Source of the DNA: Chloroflexi bacterium GWC2_73_18
Lineage (GTDB): Bacteria; Chloroflexota; Limnocylindria; Limnocylindrales; CSP1-4
DNA: 41,262 nt
Assembly: GCA_001794945.1 (NCBI GenBank)
Contig: MGMJ01000050.1
Span: 34,547 to 75,808, forward strand
Direction of reading: 5' to 3'
The notes under the pieces were generated by a model. It ran no database searches, was not told the DNA's origin, and saw nothing but the letters and a program-made list of their open reading frames with translations. Below, in pieces: positions 1-11,228 of the stretch. Position numbers and translations under genes: made by a program. Within the stretch, counting starts at the first letter, position 1. Each line of letters starts with the position of its first letter.

Positions 1-2
1 TC

Positions 3-1172
3 CCCTGCGACCGGGTCCTCAAGGCGATCGGCCAGGCGCCGGAGCTCGACTGGATGGCGCGTGGCGCCGACGGCGTCGCCGCCACGAAGCAGGGCCGCAT
101 CGCCGCCGACGCGGTCACCTTCGGCTCCGGGCGCACGGGCGTCTTCGCCTGCGGCGACGTGCGGATCGGCTCGTCCACCGTGGTCGAGGCGGTCGCCGAG
201 GGGCGGCGCTGCTCCTACGCCGTCGACGCCTACCTCAAGGGGATGGACCTGGGCGAGATCCGCACGCGCCAGACGCTTGCCGAGCCGCAGCCCGAGTTCC
301 TCAGCATCGTCCCCTACACCGGCGAGGCGAAGGAGCCGCGCCACCGGATGCGGGCCATGCCGGCCGCGGAGCGGCGGGCGCACTACGTCGAGTATGAGAT
401 CGCCTACACCCGCGAAGAGGCGATGGCAGAGTCGCAGCGCTGCCTGCAGTGCACCTGCGAGGCGATCGGCTTCTGCGACCTGCGCCGCCTCGGCATCGAG
501 TACGGCACGACACTGGCCACGCTCGAGCCGAAGCTCCACCGCGGCGCCGGTCACCGGAGCATCACCGAGAACCGCTTCACCGGCGTCAACCACGACTACA
601 TCCGCGACGATTCGCACGCCTTCATCCTCCGCGAGCCGGCGCGCTGCATCGACTGCGGCCGCTGCGCCCAGGTGTGCAAGGAGATCGTCGGCGCCGCCTG
701 CTACGACTTCATGCGCCTCGGCTTCGACACGCTGGTGACGACGCCGCTCGACATGAGCCTGAACGACACGCCATGCGTCTCCTGCGGGCGCTGCGCCGAG
801 ACCTGCCCGACCGGCGCGCTGATGCCGAAGCCGCGCATCCTCGAGAAATACGAGGTGGACGAGAGCCGCTGCATCCTCTGCGGTATCTGCGTCGACGCCT
901 GCCCCTACGACGCGCTCCGCTGCGGCCCCGACTTCGAGCTTGCCTCGACCAGCCGCGAGGAGCCCATGATCGACCTGATGGCCCTCGGCGCCCTCGAGCG
1001 CGACACCGAGATCAGCTACGTCCAGCGCGAGCGCGACTGGCTGGAGCGGGCGATCGCCGGCGGGCGCGCGCTCGAGGCGGGGCGGTCGCTGCCGGTCCTA
1101 CCGGCGGCCGTCCGCGGCGACGGGCGGGGCGCGGGCGGCGTCGGCCGCGGCGGCACAGCGCCCTCCGAGTGA
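3..1172 (+). CDS. FAD-dependent (GltD-like) oxidoreductase C-terminal part fused to multi-[4Fe-4S] ferredoxin/NuoI-like domains; 5' end beyond window
   Basis: Frame is open to the left edge (PCDRVLKAIGQAPELDWM...). FAD-binding motif GVFACGDVRIGSSTVVEAVAEG. Cys motifs RCIDCGRCAQVC, PCVSCGRCAETCPTGAL and RCILCGICVDACPYDAL. Located directly upstream of nuoJ. Confidence 0.85.
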   Translation, partial: PCDRVLKAIGQAPELDWMARGADGVAATKQGRIAADAVTFGSGRTGVFACGDVRIGSSTVVEAVAEGRRCSYAVDAYLKGMDLGEIRTRQTLAEPQPEFLSIVPYTGEAKEPRHRMRAMPAAERRAHYVEYEIAYTREEAMAESQRCLQCTCEAIGFCDLRRLGIEYGTTLATLEPKLHRGAGHRSITENRFTGVNHDYIRDDSHAFILREPARCIDCGRCAQVCKEIVGAACYDFMRLGFDTLVTTPLDMSLNDTPCVSCGRCAETCPTGALMPKPRILEKYEVDESRCILCGICVDACPYDALRCGPDFELASTSREEPMIDLMALGALERDTEISYVQRERDWLERAIAGGRALEAGRSLPVLPAAVRGDGRGAGGVGRGGTAPSE

Positions 1173-1188
1173 CGGGAGACACCAGGGC

Positions 1189-1734
1189 GTGACGATCCCC
1201 GCCACGGTGCCGGTCCTGGGCTGGGCCTGGGACGACCTCCTCTTCCTGGGTCTCGCCGGGATCCTGCTCGGTGCCGCACTGCTGGTCGTCCTCGGCCGCG
1301 ACATCATCCACTCGGGGCTCTGGATGATGCTCTGCTTCGGCGCGCTGGCGGGCGTCTACGCGCTCCTCGGCGCGCCGCTGGTGGCGGTCGCCCAGGTGCT
1401 CGTCTACGTCGGCGCCATCAGCGTCCTCGTCCTCTTCGCCATCATGCTGACCCAGTCGAAGGCGGGGCCGCTCCGCCTCGTCTTCCACCGCCAGGCCTGG
1501 GTCGCGGCGATCGCCTCGATCGTCTTGTTCGCCCTCTTCGTCGTCGTCGTGGCCGAGGGCGACTGGCCGCAGCGGGCCGCCGAGGTGACGCGCACCGCGA
1601 CCGATCAGCTAGCGCGCCTCCTCTTCAACGATTACGTCCTTCCCTTCGAGGGGGTCGGCGTCCTCCTCCTGGCGGCGGTGATCGGCGGCGTCTACCTGGC
1701 CAAGCGCGACCCGGGGCAGGGGGGTTCGCTGTGA
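1189..1734 (+). CDS. nuoJ: NADH-quinone oxidoreductase subunit J
   Basis: NuoJ-like membrane protein (VAVAQVLVYVGAISVLVLFAIMLTQ). GTG start; syntenic with nuoKLMN. Confidence 0.93.
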   Translation: MTIPATVPVLGWAWDDLLFLGLAGILLGAALLVVLGRDIIHSGLWMMLCFGALAGVYALLGAPLVAVAQVLVYVGAISVLVLFAIMLTQSKAGPLRLVFHRQAWVAAIASIVLFALFVVVVAEGDWPQRAAEVTRTATDQLARLLFNDYVLPFEGVGVLLLAAVIGGVYLAKRDPGQGGSL

Positions 1735-2042
1735 GCGGGTCGCTCGATGCCTACCTGCTCCTCGCCGGCGCCCTCTTCTCCATCGGCGTCTTCGGCTTCC
1801 TGGCGCGCCGTAACGCGATCGCCATGCTGATGTCGATCGAGCTGATGCTCAACGCCGTCAACCTCGCCATCGTCACCTTCGGGGCGTTCGTGCCGGCGCT
1901 CACCACCCACGCCTCGGTGATCGCGCTGATGGTGATGGCGGTGGCGGCCGGTGAGGCGACGGTCGGCCTGGCCATCGTCATCGCCATCTTCCGCAACCGG
2001 CGGACGCCCCTCGTCGACGAGTACGACGCGATGCGCGAGTAG
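1731..2042 (+). CDS. nuoK: NADH-quinone oxidoreductase subunit K
   Basis: NuoK signature (MLMSIELMLNAVNLAIVTFG...AAGEATVGLAIVIAIFR). 4-bp overlap with nuoJ. Confidence 0.96.
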   Translation: MSGSLDAYLLLAGALFSIGVFGFLARRNAIAMLMSIELMLNAVNLAIVTFGAFVPALTTHASVIALMVMAVAAGEATVGLAIVIAIFRNRRTPLVDEYDAMRE

Positions 2043-2057
2043 CGGGGACGGCAACGG

Positions 2058-4030
<1,973 letters not shown>

Positions 4031-4034
<4 letters not shown>

Positions 4035-5560
4035 ACGGCGTGCCGATCCTCTCGCTCGTCACCTTCGTGCCCCTCCTCGGGGCGGTCCTCATCGCCTTCA
4101 TCCCGCGCGGCCACGTGCGGCTGATCCGTTACGGGGCGCTCGCCGCGTCGCTCGCCGCCTTCGCGCTCTCGCTGGCCGCGCTCGCCGACTTCGATCCCGG
4201 GGCGAGCGGCTTCCAGTTCGTCGAGCAGTGGGACTGGATCCCCGCCTTCGGCATCCGCTACAAGCTGGGGATCGACGGGATCAGCCTGGCCCTGGTGGTG
4301 CTGACGACGCTCCTCACCTGGATCAGCATCCTGGCCAGCTTCGGCCCGATCAGGGAACGGGTGAAGGAGTACATGATCTCCTTCCTCGTCCTCGAGGTCG
4401 GCATGATCGGCGTCTTCGTCGCCCTCGACCTCTTCCTCTTCTACGTCTTCTGGGAGATCGTGCTGGTGCCGATGTACCTGATCATCGGCATCTGGGGCGG
4501 CGCCAACCGGATCTACGCCACCATCAAGTTCGTCCTCTACACGCTCGTCGGCTCGCTCCTCATGCTGGTCGCCATCCTGGCGACCGCCTTCGCCTGGCAG
4601 GCGGGCCACGGCGGCGACTGGACCGGCGCCTTCGACTACGAGCAACTCCGCGGCTACGCCTTCGACGGGACGCTCCAGACGCTCGCCTTCGGCGCCTTCT
4701 TCCTGGCCTTCGCCATCAAGGTGCCGATGTTCCCCTTCCACACCTGGCTGCCCGACGCGCACGTCGAGGCGCCGACGGCCGGCTCGGTGATCCTGGCCGG
4801 CGTCCTGCTCAAGCTGGGCGGCTACGGCTTCATCCGCTACTCGCTGCCACTCTTTCCCGACGCCGCCCACGCCTGGGCGCCGGCGATCATCGTCCTCAGC
4901 GTCATCGCCATCGTCTACGGCGCGATCGTCGCCCTCGTGCAGCCCGACTTCAAGAAGCTGGTCGCTTACAGCTCGGTCAGCCACATGGGCTTCGTGACGC
5001 TCGGCATCTTCGTCTTCCAGCCCCAGGCGCTCGAGGGGGCGATCGTGCAGATGGTCGGCCACGGCCTGATCACCGGCGCCCTCTTCCTCTGCGTCGGGGT
5101 CCTCTACGAGCGGACGCACGACCGCGAGCTGGCGAAGATGGGCGGCCTGGCCGAGCCGGTCCCGCTCTACGCCGCCACGCTCGGCTTCTTCGCCCTCGCC
5201 TCGCTCGGCCTGCCCGGCTTGGCCGGCTTCGTCGGCGAGTTCCTCGTCCTGCTCGGCACCTGGGCGGTCAACCCGCCGGTCGCGGCGATCTCGGCAGGCG
5301 TCGTCATCCTCTCCGCCACCTACCTGCTCTGGATGTTCCAGCGCGTCGCCTTCGGCGAGCTGTCCGACTTCCTGCGCGGACTCGGCCAACACCTCACCGA
5401 CATGTCGCCGGTCGAGCTGCTGACGCTCAGCCCGCTGGTCGCGCTGACGGTCGTCTTCGGCCTCTTCCCGGCGCTCATCCTCGAGCTGCTCCACGGGCCG
5501 GTGGCGACCATCCTGGCGCGGACCGGCGGCGGCCTCGACCTGCTCGGGCTGGTGCGGTGA
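4031..5560 (+). CDS. nuoM: NADH-quinone oxidoreductase subunit M
   Basis: GTG start at 4031 (MNGVPILSLVTFVPLLGAVLIAF), overlapping the nuoL stop. Motifs VPMFPFHTWLPDAHVEAPTAGSVILAGVLLKLGGYG, KKLVAYSSVSHMGFV. Confidence 0.96.
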
Positions 5561-5576
5561 TGCAGCGGAGCAGCCG

Positions 5577-7088
5577 ATGACGTCGGCCGACCTGACCGCG
5601 CTGGCGCCGCTCCTGGCCGTCCTCGGCGTGGCGATCCTCGTGCTCGCGGTCGACTTCGTGCTGCCCGGCCGCGACGACCTGGCGGTCGCCCTCGGCGTCG
5701 TCGGGATCGTCGTCGTCGGCGCGGTCACCTGGGCGACCGGCGGGGGCGTCGATGGCGCGATCCAGTCGGCCTTCGGCGGCTCCTACGCCGTCGACGCGGC
5801 GACGACCTTCCTTGACCTCGTCTTCGTCGTCATCGCCCTGATCACGCTCCTCGTGGCGCCCGACTACCTGGGGCCGCGCGGCCTCCCCTTCGCCGAGTTC
5901 ACGGTGACGCTCCTCTTCGCCATCTCCGGCGCCTTCCTGATCGCCGGCTCGGCCGACCTGCTCGTCCTGTTCCTCGGCCTCGAGCTGCTCGTCCTGCCCG
6001 GCTACATGCTGGCTGGCTTCCACAAGCGAGAAGGGCTCTCCACCGAGGGCGCCATCAAGTACTTCCTGCTCGGTTCGTTCTCGAGCGCGATCTTCCTCTT
6101 CGGCCTCGCCTTCGTCTGGGGCTTCACCGGCACGACCCGGATCGCCGAGGTCGCCGCCGCGCTGGCCGGCGGGCCGCTCGGCCCCGGCCTGGCGATGGGT
6201 CTCGCCTTCCTGACGGCCGGCGCGGCCTTCAAGATCGCCGCCGTCCCCTTCCACTACTGGACGCCGGACGCCTACCAGGGCTCACCGACGCCGGTCACCG
6301 CGTACCTGTCGACCGGGCCCAAGGTCGCCGCGTTCGCCCTCATCCTGCGTGTCTTCGTCGAATCCCTCGGCGGGATCCGCGCCGAATGGGTGGGGGCGAT
6401 CGTCGTGCTGGCTGCGCTGACGATGACGCTCGGCAACCTGGTGGCGCTCACCCAGTCGAACCTCAAGCGGATGCTGGCCTACTCCTCGATCGCCCACACC
6501 GGCTACATCCTGGTCGGGCTCGCCGCCTTCGCCGCCGAGCCGGCCGGTGACCCGTCGCGCTCGGGGCTGGAGGGGATCCTCTTCTACACGGCCGCCTACG
6601 CCTTCATGAACCTGGGCGCCTTCGCCGTCGTCTCGGCGCTCCAGCGGCGCCCCGGCGTCACCAGCGAGATCGGCACCTACGCCGGCCTGATCCGACGGGA
6701 ACCCGTGGCGGCGGTGCTGATGGCCCTCTTCCTCCTCTCGCTGGTGGGCATCCCGCCGACCGCCGGCTTCTTCGGCAAAGCCTACGTCATCCTGGCCGCC
6801 GTCCAGTCGACCGACCCGGCGGTCGTGGCCCTCGCCGTGCTCGCCGTCCTGAACGCCGCGGCGGCCGCCTTCTACTACCTGCGCGTGGTCGTCTTCATGT
6901 TCATGCGCGAGGCGCCCGAGGGGATGCCGCCGGTCGGGCTGGGCGGCATCCTCCGCGAGCGGCGCCTCTTCCTCCTCTGGACCGGCCTCGCCGCGGCGGG
7001 CGTGGGGACGGTGGTCCTGGGGCTCTACCCGGTTCCCATCCTCGAGATGGTGGTCAAGGCGGCGGCGGCCCTCGTCGCGCCGGGGTAG
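5577..7088 (+). CDS. nuoN: NADH-quinone oxidoreductase subunit N
   Basis: Motifs AAVPFHYWTPDAYQGSPTPVTAYLSTGPKVAAF, NLKRMLAYSSIAHTGYILVG. Confidence 0.96.
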   Translation: MTSADLTALAPLLAVLGVAILVLAVDFVLPGRDDLAVALGVVGIVVVGAVTWATGGGVDGAIQSAFGGSYAVDAATTFLDLVFVVIALITLLVAPDYLGPRGLPFAEFTVTLLFAISGAFLIAGSADLLVLFLGLELLVLPGYMLAGFHKREGLSTEGAIKYFLLGSFSSAIFLFGLAFVWGFTGTTRIAEVAAALAGGPLGPGLAMGLAFLTAGAAFKIAAVPFHYWTPDAYQGSPTPVTAYLSTGPKVAAFALILRVFVESLGGIRAEWVGAIVVLAALTMTLGNLVALTQSNLKRMLAYSSIAHTGYILVGLAAFAAEPAGDPSRSGLEGILFYTAAYAFMNLGAFAVVSALQRRPGVTSEIGTYAGLIRREPVAAVLMALFLLSLVGIPPTAGFFGKAYVILAAVQSTDPAVVALAVLAVLNAAAAAFYYLRVVVFMFMREAPEGMPPVGLGGILRERRLFLLWTGLAAAGVGTVVLGLYPVPILEMVVKAAAALVAPG

Positions 7089-7937
7089 TCAGCCCGCCAG
7101 CAGCCCCGCCAGCTTGCCCAGCAGACGCGCCGCCGCGCGCGGCGAAGAGAGGAGCACGTCGGCGGCGCCGGCGACGTCGGGTGGCATCTCGGCATGCGAG
7201 TGGACCCCCACGGCCAGCCCGTCGAGGGCCCCCGTGGCGCGCCGTTCGCGCAGGACCAGGAACATCTCCGCGTCGGCGCGGTCGTCGCCCAGGACGACGA
7301 GGCCGGCCGGGCGCAGCTCGTCGACGAGGCGGCGGATCGTCTCGCCCTTGCCGGCGGCGTCGGGCGGGCGGAGCTCGATGACGCGCCGTCCTGCGTAGCG
7401 CCGGAAGACCGCGCCCGGGTCGGCCGACTCGATCGCCTCGGCGACGCGGAGGCGGGCCGCCTCGCCGTCGGAGGCGCCCCGGAAGTGGAAGGCGACCGAC
7501 GGACCCTTCGGCTCCACCACGAGCCAGGGCTCGGGAAGCGCCGCCGCCACGCGCCCGGCAACCTGCTCCGCCTCGACGGTGAAGGGCGCCAGCTCCGGGT
7601 CGTGCACGACGCGCATGGCGGCGGCGCGGCCGCGTCGGGCGAGCGAGGCGCGCTCGAGGCCGAAGTTGCCCAGGTAGGTCGCCCCGCCGACCCGCGCCCG
7701 CGCCGCGAGGTCGGTCACCGTGCGCCCGGAGAGGAGCACGACGTGGACACCCCGGAGCGCCGCCAGCTGCCTCAGGGCGCGCTGCGCGACCGGGAGGACG
7801 CGCGCCCCCCAGGGGTCGACGACGATCTCGCTCAGCGTCCCGTCGAAATCCGAGGCGACCAGGAAGGGGCGTCGGCCGCGCAGCGAGGCGAGGCGCCCGA
7901 GGGCGACCTCGAGCGCGGCGTCCGCGTCACGCCTCAC
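7089..7937 (-). CDS. otsB: Trehalose-phosphatase (HAD family)
   Basis: DFDGTLSEIV HAD motif I, LLSGRTVTDL, FLGDDRADAEMF-like motif (VVLGDDRADAEMF). GTG start chosen at 7937; the upstream part of the 825-aa ORF looks spurious. Confidence 0.85.
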   Translation of the reverse strand: MRRDADAALEVALGRLASLRGRRPFLVASDFDGTLSEIVVDPWGARVLPVAQRALRQLAALRGVHVVLLSGRTVTDLAARARVGGATYLGNFGLERASLARRGRAAAMRVVHDPELAPFTVEAEQVAGRVAAALPEPWLVVEPKGPSVAFHFRGASDGEAARLRVAEAIESADPGAVFRRYAGRRVIELRPPDAAGKGETIRRLVDELRPAGLVVLGDDRADAEMFLVLRERRATGALDGLAVGVHSHAEMPPDVAGAADVLLSSPRAAARLLGKLAGLLAG

Positions 7938-8683
7938 GTGTCGAAGACGACGCCCGGCAGGACCTTCCCCAGCCCATCCCCCATCTGCGGCGGCCCGATC
8001 CCGCCGAAGGCCCAGGCGCGCACGATCCCGTCGCGGTCGATCCAGAAGTGCACCGGCATGACCCAGGCGGCCCAGAAGGCCCGCGTCTTCCCGTCCGGGT
8101 CGACGCCGACCGGGAAGGTCAGGCCCATCTCCTCGGCGAAGGCGGCGGCCGTCTCGGGCGACTCCTGGATATCGACGCCGATGACCACCAGGTCGAGCTC
8201 GGGATGGCGGGCGACGAAGCTGGCGATCAGCGGCAGCTCGTCGCGGCAGGCGAGGCAGGTGCTCGCCAGGAAGTTGACCCAGACCGGGTGACCGCGGTGG
8301 GCGGCCAGGTCGATCGTCCCGCCACCGAGGCGATCGACGACGAGGGGCGGGGCGAGGTCGCCGACCTGGAGGCCGGTCGTCGGGCTGCCGGAGGCGGCCG
8401 GTGAGCCGCTCTCCGGGGGAGACGGGCTCGTCCCGGGGGACGGCTCGAGCGACCCCGAGGGCAGGACCGAGGCGGAGGGGACGACCGGGGCGGAGGGCGA
8501 CTCGGGCGGAGGCGACGAGGGAGAGGCGGCGGGTGGCGGGCTCGGCGTGGGCGCCGGCGGCGGGGTCCGCGTCGCCGGGTCGGGCGCGTTCGCGACAAGG
8601 GCGCCGATCACCAGGACGACCAGCACGAGTCCGGCGACGAACCCGAGCAGGACCGGCGCGAGGCTGCGAGCGCGTCGTGACAC
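7934..8683 (-). CDS. TlpA-like thioredoxin-fold (redoxin) protein with N-terminal TM and Pro/Ser-rich linker
   Basis: VNFLASTCLACRDELPLIASF (CxxC), VVIGVDIQES, cis-Pro region VMPVHFWIDRDG. N-terminal hydrophobic helix. 4-bp overlap with otsB. Confidence 0.87.
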   Translation of the reverse strand: MSRRARSLAPVLLGFVAGLVLVVLVIGALVANAPDPATRTPPPAPTPSPPPAASPSSPPPESPSAPVVPSASVLPSGSLEPSPGTSPSPPESGSPAASGSPTTGLQVGDLAPPLVVDRLGGGTIDLAAHRGHPVWVNFLASTCLACRDELPLIASFVARHPELDLVVIGVDIQESPETAAAFAEEMGLTFPVGVDPDGKTRAFWAAWVMPVHFWIDRDGIVRAWAFGGIGPPQMGDGLGKVLPGVVFDT

Positions 8684-8777
8684 GGCGGGCAGTGTACGCG
8701 ACGAAGACGGTGCGAAGCGTCAACGGAACCCGGTCCGGGAACGCGGCGTCGTCGGAAGGCGCTGCTACGATTCGCCC

Positions 8778-9482
8778 GTGAGCCTCCTGACGCGTCTGCT
8801 CGGCCGCCTCCTGCGCCGTCTCGTGCCGGCGCTCCTGACCGCCTCCGGCGTGACGCTCCTCGTCGCCGGGCTTCTCTCGTACGACGCGACCGCCGGCCCG
8901 AGCCCCACGCCCCCGGCGACGACCAGCCCCTCGCCGGCGCCCACCTCCGGTCCGACGCCCTCGCCGGGATCCACCACCCCCGGGCCATCGGAGAGCCCGG
9001 CGCCGGGCGGCGTCGCCAGCCGCATCGCCATCCCCGCCCTCAAGATTGACCTGCCGGTCGTCGAGGGACCCCCCGGTTACCCCTACTGCGACGTGGCGAT
9101 GTACCTCAAGGAGTACTCCCAGCCCGGCCGGCCCGGCACGACCTACATCTTCGCCCACGCCCGAAAGGGGATGTTCCTGCCGCTCCTGGAGGCGTCCCTC
9201 CGCAGCAACGGGAAGTCGATGCTCGGCGCTCTCGTCCTCGTCTACACCACCGACGACCAGCTCTTCCTCTACGAGATCGACCGGGTCAAGCGCCACGCCC
9301 TCGACTTCTCGCTTGCCGACGAGCTCCCCGATGGGGTGACCGAGCAGCTCGTCCTGCAGACATCCGAGGGGCCCCACGGCACCAAGCCCAAGCTGCAGGT
9401 CCGCGCCAGGCTCCTCTACGTCACGACCGCCGATCACGAGCTGGCCAACCCCGAGCCGCACATCGATCGCTGCGGCTTCTAG
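8778..9482 (+). CDS. Sortase-like protein with Ser at the expected catalytic Cys position
   Basis: N-terminal TM, Pro-rich linker, RIAIPALKIDLPVVEG, TYIFAHARKGMFLPLL (His region), LVLQTSEGPHGTKPKLQVRARL (TLxTC-like position reads QTS). Confidence 0.7.
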   Translation: MSLLTRLLGRLLRRLVPALLTASGVTLLVAGLLSYDATAGPSPTPPATTSPSPAPTSGPTPSPGSTTPGPSESPAPGGVASRIAIPALKIDLPVVEGPPGYPYCDVAMYLKEYSQPGRPGTTYIFAHARKGMFLPLLEASLRSNGKSMLGALVLVYTTDDQLFLYEIDRVKRHALDFSLADELPDGVTEQLVLQTSEGPHGTKPKLQVRARLLYVTTADHELANPEPHIDRCGF

Positions 9483-11118
9483 GGCCTGGGCGCGCCTGGA
9501 GGGCGATGGCGGCGTCCGCTTCCTCGCCGGCACCGTCGCCGGTCGCGCGCCGCGGTCGCCCCGCACCCAGCAGCCAGGCCGGCACGATCGCCGCGACCGT
9601 CACCGCCAGGGCAATCAGGAAGAGGAGCGACATGATCTCGGCCGCCTGCCCGGCGGCCCAGCGCTCGAGCGCCTCGACGACGAGGCCGTCGTTGAGCGGC
9701 CGCCCCCGCAGCCCCGGCGGCAGGATGGTGTCGCGGAGCAACGGGTCGCCAACGATCCGGGCGAGCGCATCGATCCGGTTGCTGCCGAACTGCGTCAGGA
9801 CCGCCAGCCCGACGGTCATGCCGACCATACGGGCGACGGTGACGGCGGCCGAGGCGGCGCCGTAGGCGCGCCGGCCGAGCGCCTCGACCGCGGCGGTCGA
9901 ACGCGGCGTCACGGTCACCCCGAAGCCGAAGCCGAAGAGGGCGAGGTCGAGGGCGATCCGGGCGAGGTCGACATCCGGGCCCCAGGCGCCCATCCGCACC
10001 AGGCCCAGCGCCGAGAACGCCAGGCCGGCGAGTGCCGAGACGCGGAAGGCGAGCGCCCGCACCAGGAAGCCGGAGAGGAAGGCACCCGCGGCGACCGCCG
10101 CGGCGAGCGCGCCGAGGGCGACGCGCTGCGTCTCGGGCCCACCGTAGAGGACGCGGTCGACGAAGACCGCGCCGCCGACGATCGCCGTAGCCAGGCCGTA
10201 CCCGGTGAGCAGGCTGACGAGGACCGCCGAAGCGTAGACCCGGTCGGCGAAGTGGCGCGTCTCGATGAACCCGTCGACCACCAGCGCCCCGCGGACGACG
10301 GCGAGCGCCACCAGCGCGGCCGAGGCGAGGGCGAGCGCGAGCAGGCCGCCCGTCCCGCCGGGGACTTCGGGCGAGCCGGCCCAGGTGACGGCGGCCAGGC
10401 CGCAGCCGAGGCCGGCGGCGAAGAGGAGAGCCCCCGGCAGGTCGACCCGCCCCGGCCGCCGCGGCGTGTCTGTTCCCATCGCCGCCCAGCTGTAGGCGAG
10501 CGCCACGAGCCCGACCGGCACGTTGACGTAGAAGACCCACCGCCAGGCCGGCGTCAGCCAGTCCATCGCCGGGCTCCCGGCCAGGCCGGCGCCGGTGAGC
10601 GGGCCCTCGAGGCGCGCCAGGTCGAGGACCGCCGCCCCCACGAACGGCCCGACCGCCATCCCCAGGAAGGTGAGCGCCCCGATCAGGCCGAGCGCGCGCG
10701 GCCGCCCGCGTTCGTCGAAGAGGTGGCTCGCCCCGGCGGTGGCCAGCGGTACGAGCGCGCCGCCGCCGGCCCCCTGGACGACGCGGGCGGCGATCAGCTC
10801 GTCGAGGTCCTGGGCGCGCCCGGCGAGCGCCGAGCCCACGGTGAAGAGGGCGAGCGCGGCGAGGAGCAGGCGGCGCGTGCCGAGGACGTCACTGGCGCGC
10901 CCCGCGACGGGCATGACGGCCACGTAGGCGAGCAGGTAACCGTTGATGATCCACGATGCCCGCCGGAGCTGCGTCCAATCGGAGAGGTCGGGCACGATCG
11001 CCGGCAGGGCGACGGCGGTCACCATCAGCTCGAGGCCGGCCAGGAAGACCCCCGCCCCCAGGACGGCGAGCAGGACGAGCCGCCCTGCCGCGGCGGCCGG
11101 CCGGGGCCCCTGCACCAT
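9421..11118 (-). CDS. MFS transporter, DHA2 (EmrB/QacA)-like, 14-TMS type
   Basis: ATG at 11118 (MVQGPRPAAAAGRLVLL...). ASWIINGYLLAYVAVMPVAGRASDVLGTRRLLLAAL and RVVQGAGGGALVPLA are MFS-DHA2 signatures. Confidence 0.88.
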   Translation of the reverse strand: MVQGPRPAAAAGRLVLLAVLGAGVFLAGLELMVTAVALPAIVPDLSDWTQLRRASWIINGYLLAYVAVMPVAGRASDVLGTRRLLLAALALFTVGSALAGRAQDLDELIAARVVQGAGGGALVPLATAGASHLFDERGRPRALGLIGALTFLGMAVGPFVGAAVLDLARLEGPLTGAGLAGSPAMDWLTPAWRWVFYVNVPVGLVALAYSWAAMGTDTPRRPGRVDLPGALLFAAGLGCGLAAVTWAGSPEVPGGTGGLLALALASAALVALAVVRGALVVDGFIETRHFADRVYASAVLVSLLTGYGLATAIVGGAVFVDRVLYGGPETQRVALGALAAAVAAGAFLSGFLVRALAFRVSALAGLAFSALGLVRMGAWGPDVDLARIALDLALFGFGFGVTVTPRSTAAVEALGRRAYGAASAAVTVARMVGMTVGLAVLTQFGSNRIDALARIVGDPLLRDTILPPGLRGRPLNDGLVVEALERWAAGQAAEIMSLLFLIALAVTVAAIVPAWLLGAGRPRRATGDGAGEEADAAIALQARPGPRSRSDRCAARGWPARDRRS

Positions 11119-11188
11119 GCACGGAGTGTAGGGGCGAGGCCGGCGCCGCGGTCTGCCCCACGTCCGGCTCGTCACCGAGGGCCGGCCC

Positions 11189-11217
11189 TTGACACCGCAT
11201 CAACATTCCTTTATATA
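11189..11217 (+). promoter_or_regulatory. Sigma-A-type promoter for the ArsR gene: TTGACA (11189-11194), 17 bp, TATATA (11212-11217)
   Basis: Near-consensus -35/-10 with 17-bp spacer, immediately upstream of ATG 11229. Confidence 0.75.
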
Positions 11218-11221
11218 AAGG
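11208..11221. promoter_or_regulatory. Candidate operator: perfect 14-bp palindrome CCTTTATATAAAGG overlapping the -10
   Basis: Exact palindrome read from sequence, overlapping the -10 of the ArsR-family gene. Confidence 0.6.
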
Positions 11222-11228
11222 GCCGCTT

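Noticed and set aside
8880-9010. Short tandem-like repeats CCSPSP/TPSP coding
   Set aside because: Ordinary Pro/Ser/Thr-rich linker sequence, as found in several exported proteins here; not a separate DNA repeat element.
7938-9566. N-terminal 543 aa of the 825-aa minus ORF ending in otsB
   Set aside because: Overlaps the redoxin and sortase-like genes in the wrong frames; OtsB homology begins only after the GTG at 7937.
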